In this document: one piece after another, positions 1 through 10,274 of the stretch
Layout of the letters: the number at the start of each line of letters is the position of its first letter
Numbering within the stretch: the stretch's first letter is position 1
Origin: Rana temporaria
Taxonomy: Eukaryota > Chordata > Amphibia > Anura > Ranidae
Length of the DNA: 64,000 bases
Assembly (NCBI RefSeq): GCF_905171775.1
Contig: NC_053494.1
Coordinates: forward strand, 49,696,511-49,760,510
Direction: 5' to 3'
Translations under genes and position numbers: made by a program
Notes under the pieces: generated by a model
Told to the model about the DNA's origin: nothing
Database searches by the model: none
The model's input: only the letters and a program-made list of their open reading frames with translations

Positions 1-73
1 ACTATCGATCATGTCTGTTAATATCCAAAATGAATTGATAATGTGATTTTAAATGTGTTTTTGTCCATATATA

Positions 74-78
<5 letters not shown>

Positions 79-134
<56 letters not shown>
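79..134. repeat. (TA)n microsatellite
   Basis: Uninterrupted TA dinucleotide run of about 28 units. It abuts the truncated end of the LTR copy that follows, so the missing U5 end of that LTR is lost at or near this tract. Confidence 0.97.
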
Positions 135-139
<5 letters not shown>

Positions 140-146
140 GGAGATG

Positions 147-1057
147 AAAGGATAGAGTTTGAAAGAAGAAGATTCAGGCGTAGTATTTGGAACAGTCCTG
201 CTCCCATACGTAACACTTTCCGTACCACTCCTGCCTATGTGGGAATAGCGTACCTGGACAGGCTTCTCTCACTGACCTGGCAGCCGGAGTATCACTCAAA
301 CCTTTTTAGGACAAAGTCTCTGCCACAGACCCTCCTGGAATGGACTTCAGGGAGATACCTCTGCCACAGGCCCTCTCTGATTGCAAATGCAGAGGCAATC
401 CTCCTCAGAAAAATTACGCCTGGATCTCCTTCTTAACATCGCCCAGGTACCGACTGACAGGTTATCAATCCTTCAGTGTCCGACTACCTTGATCCCCGGT
501 GGTTTGTCTAAATCCTTTTGGACTGCCAGCCTCTCATTGGCGCTCCTCAGACGGACTCCCCACCAAACAACTATACTGCTTGGGATCTTCAAAAGTGGGA
601 ACCTAGTCGATCACTGGGTCCCCACCGTTGCTCAAATGTTACGGACCAACATGATCCCAGAACCAGGAACACCATGTGGCCTTCCCCCCCCCCCCCGGCC
701 AGGTAGGCCATAATGCCGGGGCGCCGTCATGTGTTCACCCTAAAGGTGGGTGCCACACTGGAAGAAGACCCAGACTCAATTGCGTCTGTCTCATAAGTAC
801 CCTCTCCCAGCATGCCCAGCGAGGACACTCCCTCCTGATTAGCTGCTGGAAAAGAACACCCAAGTCTAAACTCTGCTACTGCCACCTGTCGCCCTGGGGT
901 GGGATAACACCCCAGCAACAACAGAATGAGCCCACAGCACAGCCAAGCTGAAACAGAGACCCTATTTGAACATTGTAATTTGGATCAGAGTCATTAGTAC
1001 TCTGATCGCCCTCTAAATTTCAATTGCACCGGTACGTGGAAGTAACCTGGCGCTACA
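147..1057 (-). repeat. 3' LTR of minus-strand LTR retroelement, truncated
   Basis: Direct repeat of the segment at 5,441-6,284, matching along its length with scattered substitutions and small indels. On the minus strand it starts TGTAGCGCC at 1,057, directly after a purine tract. The far end, corresponding to about 180 bases with the polyadenylation signal and LTR terminus of the other copy, is absent and replaced by the TA microsatellite. Divergence from the other copy indicates an old insertion. Confidence 0.85.
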
Positions 1058-1070
1058 CACTCCCCCCACC
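1058..1070 (-). other. Polypurine tract of the LTR retroelement
   Basis: Minus strand reads GGTGGGGGGAGTG immediately before the TG that opens the LTR at 1,057. Its position and composition fit the plus-strand primer of a retroelement and fix the element's orientation as minus. Confidence 0.8.
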
Positions 1071-1746
1071 TGAATAGACACTGTCCTCAGTGTCTCAACA
1101 AAATACCTGACCTGAATCTGCATTACAATGTAAAAGGATAGTAGAAAAAGAAAATAGAAAATTACAAATATTTTAAAACATCAATTTGTGCAGGTACAGT
1201 GATTCATGGTAAAAGTTCACACTCCTAACTATCTATCCTGCCCCATTCTCCAACAGTTTTTGATAGTTGGTCAACCACCTGCAAAACAAAAATTTGGAAA
1301 AGAGAAACAAATATGTACAAATATACATTAATTATGCATGTACAGTCACTGAGGTTGGAACTGAAGCTGCACCTTCTCCCAGTTTAAAGGTGAAACCTCT
1401 TTTCCTTACAAAGAGACACATTCAAAGTAAGTGCTGAGATATATAACAAAAATATTATTTTTTTGGACTGCAAGGCTAAGGAGAAATAACTATATACAAT
1501 TGTCTCTCTGCTGTGGTAGAAGTTGCAGAACACTGCCCCTAGTGGTCAGTGCGCTGGTACTACCAGGAGAAGGCAAGAGGAGAGGTTCCCCCAGGGTGGG
1601 GCTTTAACGGTAACAATGATACAAAATATAAGGTATAGTAAAATTTATTATGAAAGAATACAAAACAAAAATTATGATAAGCAACACATTATTATAAAAA
1701 CAAGGTACGTCACTGAGTGGTGCGTATGTCCGCAGGGATAGGTTCA

Positions 1747-1788
1747 GGCCCTACGCGTTTCAGGATTTCAGTCCCTTCTTCAGGGGCC
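1747..1788 (-). ncRNA. Minimal hammerhead ribozyme motif (intact core)
   Basis: Read on the minus strand, the segment gives stem I GGCCC, core CTGAAGA (consensus CTGANGA), a stem II of AGGG/TCCT type around a 7-base loop, core GAA, a two-pair stem III (AC/GT) with a two-base loop, cleavage base A, and the closing stem I strand GGGCC. Stem I is five perfect Watson-Crick pairs. Such type I hammerheads with tiny stem III are known from Penelope-like retroelements and are reported to cleave mainly as dimers. A TGACGT and AATAAA-type sequence follow downstream, as in the related element at 37,846-38,538. Cleavage activity is inferred only. Confidence 0.75.
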
Positions 1789-3044
1789 GGTGTCCATGCG
1801 ACAATTATACTGTATGCAGTAAAAGAATATGGTAAGGTAAATTAACAATTGTATCGTAAAGCAGATTGACATGTGTACATATATCAGAAGAGAGGGCAAA
1901 AATTAAAAATCTACACGTTACATTTAAACACGTACCCATCACCACTTGTGTAGACCAAAACGGACCGAAGAGCACCGAGGCGCCAAATCCCTAAGGTGGA
2001 TAGGGAGCCAACCAAGGGGACACAGGATCGTGTCCCAGAACTCCTGAAGACAAACCCTGAGCAAACAGGAGGGGATGTGGAGCAAAGCCACAAGGCTCCT
2101 ATGGAGTAAAAGAAAAAAAGGGAATATAGTGTGATACACTGAAGTCGAAGTAGAAAAATATCAAATATATAAAAGGTAATGAGAAAAGAGCGGGATATAT
2201 ACCTGTAATGAGACTTAAATGCTTAAAGTAGAGCAGGCAAGCAGCCGAGGGGCAACAGGTGTAGTCCCAGTGTTTGAAGCTTAAACAAACACTCAAATAG
2301 GGGGAGATCCAAATTGGAGTATAGAGGTATTAGTGAAGCTTCTAAAGGCATCAAGAAAGAAAGGGATGGTAAAAAATGAAAATCATGGGTTAATTACCGT
2401 GCGGAAAAAAATAATGCTGCACGTAAATATATTTAGCATTAAAGACCCATGATATTGGCATACCTGCAGAAAAACACGAGCTATCCCAGTGGGAATTATT
2501 AGTATTAGTGGGACTCCTGGGAAAATTAAGGGAGAAATATGTAAGTATAAATGGGAAATAAATGGTTAGGAAGGCTTGTAAAAGAAACCATTGAAGGTGG
2601 CTGGTACTGAGAGAACAGAGATTACTGCATACCTGTAAATAGAACAAGGGGTAAGCCAGGGGCGATCCCAAGGGTTCAGGAGGTCAAAGGTGTAATAATA
2701 CAGACAATTCAAATCTGGGGAGAAAGCATGATGATTAAAATAATTTGGCGGCAGAGCCTGGGAGGTAAGAGCCCAAAGTAAGTATGATAGGAGCTTGAAA
2801 AAGACAGCCAAGGGAATAGTAGCAGTCTTACCGTGACTAGGAGGATAGTGTAGTTGTACGATCGGAAGTCAACGCTGTAGTGGTATAGCCGCTTGTGAGA
2901 ATAAGTAGCTGTCCAGTAATAGGGGAGGGACAGTAACTGTCCAGTGATAGGGGAGGGACATGGGAAAACACACCGCCCTCTGCCTCTGGTTGGTGCCAGG
3001 TGCATGAAGCGCCGTATAGGCATGCAGGTAGGCGGGTTCGGAAC

Positions 3045-3230
3045 AGGGTAGTTCCCGGCGTATGACGTCACCGCGGTGGTTCCCGGCGTTTGACGCCGCC
3101 GAAGGATCCCCGCGTGTGACGCGTCCCTCCGAGCAGCTGATCGCACGCCAAGTTCCCGGCGTGTGACGTCACCAAGATAGTTCCCGGCGTGTGACGCGCC
3201 CCTCCGAACAGCTGATCACCCAAACAGGGC
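3045..3230. repeat. CpG-rich minisatellite with CRE palindromes
   Basis: Irregular tandem copies of a unit containing TTCCCGGCGTGTGACG recur four to five times. Two copies contain the perfect palindrome TGACGTCA (3,063-3,070 and 3,164-3,171), the CREB/ATF consensus; others read TGACGCG. The tract lies upstream of the hammerhead motif in its transcription sense, so a promoter role is conceivable but unproven. Confidence 0.7.
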
Positions 3231-3657
3231 GGGGAGACAAAGCGAAGGTCAGGGGGGGGAAGGAGGTGCCTGCCATCTCAAAGAAACGCCCAGCAAATAG
3301 AGAGTATGGTGGATTACACGATGAATGGGAAAGATACACACATAGGTGGCGTTGTTGACAGGGAGCACTGTCATAGCAACCATGGAATATGTAAAGAAAT
3401 CAGGAGAAGGCAGTCCATGCTCAATTAGAGCAAACAGGAGAAAAAAAAAACTTTCTGTTCTTCTTTTCTTTTTCTTCTTGCTGATGATGAAGCCGTTGGG
3501 ACCCTATCCTTACTAACTATTATCCCCCCAAAGTTCTGCACATACGTTTCAAATGTGGATCCGGTAAGGATAAAAACTAAACTGGAAAGGGTGATCACCC
3601 CCTCTGGACTTCTTCAAAGCAGGAGCTAAAAACAAATAGCACTTGTAGGCAAATGTT

Positions 3658-4422
3658 CTACTTGTAGAACCTTGGGTCAGGAAAAGTGATGATGTCCCCT
3701 CTCTTATTTGTAGTGGTAATGGAGAAAACTTGATCCACTTTTCCGGGACATTTGAGAACCACTTTGTCACTGAAGATGTACCGACCAGGGCTCCAGTCCT
3801 TCAAGCAGCCTTCAAACCGTTGGTCCACACAGATGAATGCATACTCAGTATTGTGGTCAGTTTTTGGTACTCCCAAGGATTCCCAAATGGCATCCTTGTA
3901 CCACTCCTCTATCATCTTCTCAATTAGGGGCATGAGAGCTGGAGGCACGTAGGGATATCCCCACCCATAGTCCATGGCCACCTTTTTCATAAGGATGCGT
4001 TGCAGGTGGGCCAGTTTCGGCAAGTTACGGGGGTGTCCAAAACCTAACAGGACAATAGCATCAGGCGCTCTTTTCAACACAGGCAAGGCAGCGGGTATGG
4101 GGTTAAAGTCTGTAACAACACTGGTACTTGGCACCTCAACTCCACATGTCAGCTGCGGGACATCCGTCTGTGGCACGGTATCCCCAGAGCATCTCTTGTG
4201 TCTGCGTGGCTTGGAAGCCCGGGAGTTTTTACCCCACTGTGACTCGGGAAACTCCGGTTTAAACCACTTGTCATCTCCAGCATCGGATGATGAGTCCAGG
4301 TCAGAAGTGTCATACTCCTCGGCAGGCAAACACACTCTCTCTCTCACTATAGTAGTGACCTTGTCATGTTCGCAGATGGGCAGGCCTCTAGCAGAGCCAT
4401 GGGAGACATGGACGGGGCCCAT
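3658..4422 (-). CDS. Unrecognised 254-codon ORF in gag position of the LTR element
   Basis: Open reading frame downstream of the primer-binding site, where gag would be expected. The N-terminal third is acidic and serine-rich, followed by a short basic stretch near residue 70; the C-terminal half is tyrosine/tryptophan-rich and looks like a folded domain. No CCHC knuckle, protease, RT or integrase motif is visible. Two short frames upstream (4,532-4,729 and 4,821-5,066) may be remnants of the same gene, implying frameshifts. I do not recognise the family; gag-like is an inference from position only. Confidence 0.5.
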   Translation of the reverse strand: MGPVHVSHGSARGLPICEHDKVTTIVRERVCLPAEEYDTSDLDSSSDAGDDKWFKPEFPESQWGKNSRASKPRRHKRCSGDTVPQTDVPQLTCGVEVPSTSVVTDFNPIPAALPVLKRAPDAIVLLGFGHPRNLPKLAHLQRILMKKVAMDYGWGYPYVPPALMPLIEKMIEEWYKDAIWESLGVPKTDHNTEYAFICVDQRFEGCLKDWSPGRYIFSDKVVLKCPGKVDQVFSITTTNKRGDIITFPDPRFYK

Positions 4423-5239
4423 CTTTCCAATAGCATGCTAAACAGGGACCACATTGGTAACCGCTGTCTCCGTTGCGGCATCCACTTTCACAACAGGCAC
4501 ACACACTTTTTGTCTTCAGCAAACCCTGGTGCTACCCCGATGACACAATCAGGGGAGCAGCCGATGGCAGAGTCAGTGTAGATGAGACAGTCACTATTTC
4601 CAGATCAGCAAACGCAGCAGTGGAAGAGGGTTCTGGCCATGGGGCCTCTTCTTCCGTGGCCACTGTCCCAGTGATCCAATCCACCTTATACTCCCGGGGA
4701 GATTCAGTCGGTGGCTCCACTTGGAACAAGTAGTCCCGGCATTTCTTTCACCGGGCGAAAGGCAAAATCCGGATGGCCAGCTCCGAACAGTGGGGGCAGG
4801 ACAGTCCGAGGGCCTCCACGCTACCACTGGAAAACAGGACGAACTTCCCCTGGGTCCGCATTCGAATTCCGGTATCTGTCAGGGGGACTCCAGCAGTAGC
4901 AGACATCGCGCTGACTCCCGACACAGACATTGGGGTAGCAGCCTTTCAAATGGCATTGATGGCACAGACATGTTTGCCCGTCTCTCTCCCGTGGGCGGCC
5001 AATCACTCTGTCCTTTGGCACCAAACTCGCCCTACGTCTCACGCAGGGGTGGGTAACTCCTCCCACTCTGAGTTCTTTTTCTCACACGTTGTAGGCACAC
5101 GTGGCTCCGCTGCACTTGCACCCAAACTTCAATGGCGACGTTAACTTATTCCTTTCTGGCACAGTTTCAACACCACGACAATTCCTTGCATCAATGGCGG
5201 AATAAAACTTCTGAATTCGGTTGTTCGAGGTAACAGCCT

Positions 5240-5258
5240 ATCCCGGACGACCCCCCCA
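5240..5258 (-). other. Primer-binding site, tRNA-Pro-like
   Basis: Two bases inside the LTR, the minus strand reads TGGGGGGGTCGTCCGGGAT. This matches the classic tRNA-Pro primer site (TGGGGGCTCGTCCGGGAT) except within the G run. It fixes the upstream LTR as the copy at 5,261-6,284. Confidence 0.85.
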
Positions 5259-5260
5259 CA

Positions 5261-6284
5261 TGTAGCACTACCCCTGGAGGAGCTGCTGGTTGGTTTTGGG
5301 TGGCACATTTACCTTTGTAGCTCTTCCGAATTCCTAGGGGTGAATGGTGCATATAGCAGTAGTAATGGAATGTCCGCAACAAGTGTCTTTTCTGTGCTCT
5401 TTATTACCCAGCCGGGTAAAAACAAAAAAACTGGTGCTAAAAGGATAGAGTTTGAAAGAAGAAGGAGAACAGCAGATTCAGGCGTAATATTTGGAACAGT
5501 CCTGCTCCCATACGTGACACTTTCCATACCACTCCTGCCTGAGTGGGAATAGCATACCCAGACAGGCCTCTCTCACTGACCTGGCAGCCGGAGTATCACT
5601 CGAACCTTTTTAGGACAAAGTCTCTGCCACAGACCCTCCTTGGAATGAACTTGGATTTGAGGAAAAAGTCTCTGCCACAGACCCTCCTGGAATGGACTTC
5701 AGGGAGATAACTCTGCCACAGGCCCTCTCTGATTGCAAATGCGGAGGCAATCCTCCTCAGAAAAATTACGTCTGGATCTCCTTCTTAACGTCGCCCAGGT
5801 ACCAACTGACAGATGATCAATCCTTCAGTGTCCGGCTACCTTGAGCCCCGGTGGTTTCTCGAAATCCTTTTGAACCGCCAGCCTGGTCCCGAAACCAGGA
5901 ACACTACGTGGCACGCATGCCCCGACCAGGTAGGCCATAACGCCGGGGCTCCGTGATTTGGTCACCCTAAAGGTGGGTGCCACACTGGAAGAAGACCCAG
6001 ACTCAATCGCGTCTGTCCCATAAGTACCCTCTCCCAGAATGCCCAGCGAGGACACTCCCTCCTGATTGTCTGCTGGAAAAGAACATCCAAATCTCAACCC
6101 TGTTGCTGCCACCTGTTGCCCTGGGGTGGGATAACACCCCAGCAACAATAGAATGAGCCCACAGCACAGCCAAGCTGAAACAGAGACCCTATTTGAACAT
6201 CTTAATTTGGATCAGAGTCATTAGTACTCTGATCACCCTCTAAATTTTAATAGCACCAGTACTTGGAAGTAACCAGGTGCTACA
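5261..6284 (-). repeat. 5' LTR of minus-strand LTR retroelement
   Basis: Complete 1,024-bp LTR with TG...CA ends and an inverted terminal match (TGTAGCAC/GTGCTACA). A minus-strand AATAAA is visible in TGGGTAATAAAGAGC near 5,400-5,412, the likely polyadenylation signal. It aligns with 147-1,057. No target duplication can be checked because the other LTR is truncated. Confidence 0.88.
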
Positions 6285-7041
6285 CCTCTAGGGGGAGTGC
6301 TGGGAGTCCTGCTAGGAGGACTTAATGAGCCCAGCTGAATTAGGTGGGCTCATTAGGTCCTCCACAAAAACTCCCAGCATGCTAGGAGAGATGATCCAAC
6401 CTGGAACCAGATCTGTGTGCATAGTCTGGGGAGTGTGATCTCTGTGCGGTGAGACAAAGCCTGTGTGGCTACTACTAAGAACTTAAACAGCAGGGAGTTA
6501 GGGAATGGGGCAGCACTAGGCTGTACCCAGGTGTTAGTTAGGGACACCAACGTGTATAGTGAGCGGCAGGGCAGCCATCACAAATTTTGGGGTCCCTTAC
6601 ACAGCTTTAGACAGGCCCCCCTGGAGCAAATCTCTTCTCTCCTGATGCAAGATAATAAGCGGGGGGGGGGGGGGGGGACCATCGGGCTCCTTACAGGTGT
6701 AATGCAAAAAAATAAAAACGGGAGGGGGCCCTGGGGACCATTGGGCCCCTTACAGGTATAAAAAAAAACTCATAAAAAAAAATTATTATCGGGCCCCTTA
6801 CAGGTGTAATGCCTGTACCCCCCTGATGGCGTCCCTGGTGAGCGGTCATGTGACCAGGGTTTCTTTTTGTGTTTTCTTTTTGTTTTTTGTTATATTTTTT
6901 AATATATAGTTCAAATAAAACCGCCCCTTTTTTGTTTTTCAATGTACCATTGTCTGCTGTGCCTAATCTTTGTGTGGTGGACCCATCCAGGGGGGTCACA
7001 CACACCGGCTGATGAGTTAACCTCCTCACAATATATATATA
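6285..7041. repeat. Unassigned repeat stretch with G-run and short tandem units
   Basis: No gene. A palindrome-like segment (GTCCTCC.../GGAGGAC) lies at 6,312-6,365. A 15-16 base G run at 6,661-6,676 is followed by roughly three imperfect copies of a unit containing GGGCCCCTTACAGGTGTAATG (6,677-6,822). Part of 6,570-6,640 recurs inverted at about 12,325-12,390, so it belongs to a dispersed repeat that I cannot name. Confidence 0.5.
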
Positions 7042-8639
7042 CACAGCATCTCACACAAGTGAGTATAACCCTCACATTTTTGCAAATATTTTATTATATC
7101 TTTTTATGTGACAACACTGAAGAAATTAAACGTTGCTACAATGTAAAGTAGTGAGTGTACAGCTTGTATAACAGTAGTATAATTTGCTGTCCCCTCAAAA
7201 TAACTCAAACTACAGCCAGTATTGTCTAATGCGCTGGCAAAAAAAGAGATTACACCCCTAAGTGAAAATGTTAAAATTCGGCCCGGTGTCATGTGACTCA
7301 TAAGTGTTGCAAGGTCTCAAGTGTGAATGGGGAGCACCTGTATTAAATTTGGTTTTATCGCTCTCACTCTATCATACTGGTTGGAAGTTCAACATGGCAC
7401 GTCATGGCAAACAACTCTCTAAAGGCATCTGAAAAAAATAATTGTTGCTTTACATAAAGAGCGCCTAAGCTTTAGGAAGATTGCCAAGACCCTGAAACTG
7501 AGCTTCAGCATGGTAGCCAAGACCATACAGCGGTTTAAAAGGACAGGTTCCACTCAGACCAAGCCTCGCCATGGTCAACTAAAGAAGTTGATTACAGGTG
7601 CTCAGCGTCATATCCAGAGGTTAACTTTGGGAAATAGATGTATGAGTGCTGCCAGCATTGCTGCAGAGGTTGAAGGGGTGGGGGGTCAGCCTGTCAGTGC
7701 TCAGACCATATGCTGCATACTGCATTAAATTGGTATGCATGGCTGTCGTCCCAGAAGGAAGCCTCTTCTAAAGCTGATGCACAAGAAAGCCTGCAAACAG
7801 TTTGCTGAAGACAAGCAGACTAAGGACGTGGATTACTGGAGCCATGTCCTGTGGTCTGATGAGACCAAGATAAACTTTTTTGGTTCAGATGGTGTCAACT
7901 CTGTGTGGCGGTAACCAGGTAAGTAGTACAAAGACAAGTGTGCCTTGACTACAGTCAAGCATGGTAGTGAGAGTGTCATGGTCTGGGGCTGCATGAGTGC
8001 TGCTGGCACTGGGGAGCTACAGTTCATTGAGGGAACCATGAATGCCAACATGTACTGTGACATACTGAAGCCGAGCATGATCCCCTCCTTCAGGGACTGG
8101 GCCAAAGAGCAGTATTCCAACATGATAACAACCCCAAACACACCTCCAAGATGACCACTGCCTTGCTAAAGAAGCTAAGGGTTAAGGTGATGGACTGTCC
8201 AAGCATGTCTCCAGAACCAAACCATATTGAGCATCTGTGGTGCATCCTCAAATGGAAGGTGGAGGAGCGCAAGGTCTCTAAACATCCACAAGAGTGGAAG
8301 AGGATTCCAGTGGCAACCTGTGAAGCTCTGGTGAACTCCATGCCCAAGAGGGTTAAGGCAGTGCTGGAAAATAATGGTGGCCACACAAAATATTGACACT
8401 TTGGGCCCAATTTGGACAGTTTCACTTAGGGGTGCACTCACTTTTGTTGCCAGCGGTTCAGACATTAATGGCTGTGTGTTGAGTTATTTTGAGGGGACAG
8501 CAAATTGACACTGTTATACAAGCTGTACACTCGCTACTTTACATTGTAGCAAAGTGTAATTTCTTCAGTGTTGTCAAATGAAAATATATATTAAAATATT
8601 TACAAAAATGTGAGGGGTCTTCACTTTTGTGAGATACTG
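7042..8639 (+). mobile_element. Tc1/mariner transposon with long terminal inverted repeats
   Basis: About 1.6 kb element bounded by CAGCATCTCACACAAGTGAG (left) and the inverse CAGTATCTCACAAAAGTGAA (right), flanked by TA-rich sequence as expected for TA-targeting Tc1 elements. The inverted repeats extend roughly 170-200 bp (7,044-7,220 and 8,465-8,639) and diverge at many sites. It encloses one decayed transposase gene and is an inactive copy. Confidence 0.92.
7394..8396 (+). pseudogene. Tc1-like transposase pseudogene
   Basis: The frame opens MARHGKQLSK and runs through the paired helix-turn-helix region (FRKIAK, MVAKTIQRFK) into the DDE catalytic domain: WSDETKINFF carries the first aspartate, QHDNNPKHTSK the second (only in a shifted frame near 8,118-8,150), and SPEPNHIEHLW the glutamate. 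At least four in-frame stops are visible (near codon 13, at 7,726, at 7,912 and at 7,924) plus one frameshift near 8,110-8,120. The C-terminus is intact. It cannot encode an active protein. Confidence 0.93.
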
Positions 8640-8949
8640 TATATATACATATCTATTAATATAGCTATGTAGATATCTATATATATATTTTTTTGCTGTG
8701 TTACTTTATAACTAACATAATAGAATCTATGAATTGTAATATTTATCTATGAAATTTAGTTTTTGGCACCCAAAAAATCCCAGCTCCTAATCTGAGCAAG
8801 TGTCCTTTTCTATACTACGTAATTTCACTGAATGATAAAAGGGTGTCACCAAAAAAAAATATTTCCAGTTTAAGTTACACTGTGCCTGGGGAATAATACA
8901 AACTTTAGATGACCTATGGTCTATTTTTTAGAGATGACCAAACTAACTT
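8640..8949. other. AT-rich spacer, nothing recognised
   Basis: Begins with ATATAT-rich sequence at the Tc1 target and continues as AT-rich DNA without an ORF, inverted repeat or known element end. Confidence 0.6.
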
Positions 8950-9690
8950 GGGCTAGATTCAGGTAGGGGGACGTAAGTTTGTGCGGGCGTAGCGTATGTT
9001 ATTTACGCTACGCCGCTGCAATTTAGAGAGGCAAGTGCAGTATTCACAAAGCAATTGCTCCGTAAGTTGCGGCGGCGTAGCGTAAATCTGCCGGCGTAAG
9101 CGTGCCAAATTCAAATTGTCAAGAGGTGGGTGTGTTTTATGTAAATAAAACATGACCCCACGTAAATGACGTTTCTCACGAACGGCGCATGCGCCGTCCA
9201 TGAACGTATCCCAGTGCGCATGCTCCTAATCATGTCGCAAATAGTCAATGCTTTCAACGTGAACGTAATTTACGCAAAGCCCTATTCGCGAACGACTTAC
9301 GCAAACGACGTAAACGACGCAAAATTTGACGCTGGCCCGACGTCCATACTTAACATTAGCTATGCCTCATATAGCAGGAGTAATGTTACGCCGTAAAAAG
9401 CCTTAAGCAAACGTCGTAAAAAAATCCACCGAGCGCACGTTCGTTTCTGAATCAGCGTATCCAGCACATTTGCATATTCTACGCTGAAATCGACAGAATC
9501 GCAACCTACAGTAGCGGCCAGCGTAAATATGCTAAGATACGACGGCGTAAGAGACTTACGCCAGTCGGATCTTAGCCTAATTTCGGCATATCTTGCTTTC
9601 TGAATACTAAAAGAAGATACGCCGCGCAGCTTTGAATTTACGCGGCGTATCTATAGATACGCCATCGTAAATTCTTGCTGAATCTAGCCC
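8950..9690. mobile_element. Harbinger-type MITE
   Basis: 741-bp non-coding element with terminal inverted repeats GGGCTAGATTCAG/CTGAATCTAGCCC and an identical 3-bp flank CTT on both sides (8,947-8,949 and 9,691-9,693), fitting the 3-bp duplication of PIF/Harbinger elements. Subterminal sequence is dense in short palindromic GCGTA/TACGC motifs, as in the elements at 9,853 and 57,371. Confidence 0.85.
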
Positions 9691-10274
9691 CTTGTCTATT
9701 GTTCTCAAATCTATAATTTGACACGAGATGTTTCTATTTCAAGAAAAAGTGTAGATATGACAAAAAAATGATTAAAAAGAAAAGAAAAGGTGAGCTGATA
9801 CAGTACATTGGTTTAAGTCTGTCTTTCATGTTTACTACCCTGTAAACAGTATGGCCCAGATTCACATACATCAGCGCATATTTATGCCGCCGTAGCGTAT
9901 CTCTTTTACGCTACGCTGACGCAGCGCGTTGAGGCATGCACTGCATTCACAAAGCCAGTGCTCACCAAGATGAGACAGCGTAGCATATTTTCGAAGGCGC
10001 AGGCCAGTGTAAGTGGGCGTGACCCCATGCAAATGATGGTCCGAGCCTGGCGCAGTGATTTACGCCTGGCGTATCTCAAACGGCGCATGTGCCGTGACAT
10101 GGACGCATGTCCCGTACCCCTCTGCGCATGCTCACAACTACGCCCGGCATAACCCCTAAGATACGCCGGCCCACCGCCTACACCCAGAGCATAAATACAC
10201 CAAGACATGCGCCCTTTGAGCGCAAAAGTACACCAGCAGCTTATCTTCCGTGGTGCAGGTACTTTTGCATTGTG

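Larger units (their letters stand above)
1500..3490 (-). mobile_element. Putative hammerhead-bearing insertion inside the LTR element
   Basis: This block resembles neither LTR nor the ORF region. It contains the hammerhead motif at 1,747-1,788, an AT-rich 3' side (1,600-1,700) and, upstream of the ribozyme on the minus strand, about 1.2 kb of sequence ending in a CpG-rich minisatellite. A 28-bp sequence based on GTCCAGTRATAGGGGAGGGACA is repeated in tandem near 2,910-2,961. Both ends are uncertain: I found no convincing target-site duplication. Confidence 0.4.
1058..5260 (-). mobile_element. Internal region of LTR retroelement, pol not detected
   Basis: About 4.2 kb lies between the two LTRs, bounded by a primer-binding site at 5,240-5,258 and a purine tract at 1,058-1,070. 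Only one substantial minus-strand ORF is present (3,658-4,422); no reverse transcriptase, integrase or envelope motif was seen. Part of the interior, roughly 1,500-3,490, looks like a later insertion with a hammerhead-type ribozyme motif. The element is therefore a deleted or non-autonomous copy. The tRNA-Pro-like primer is common in gamma-like endogenous retroviruses, so a retroviral origin is possible but unproven. Confidence 0.75.

Noticed and set aside
53..436. 127-codon ORF at the window start
   Set aside because: It reads through the TA microsatellite (isoleucine/tyrosine repeats) and LTR sequence; no gene.
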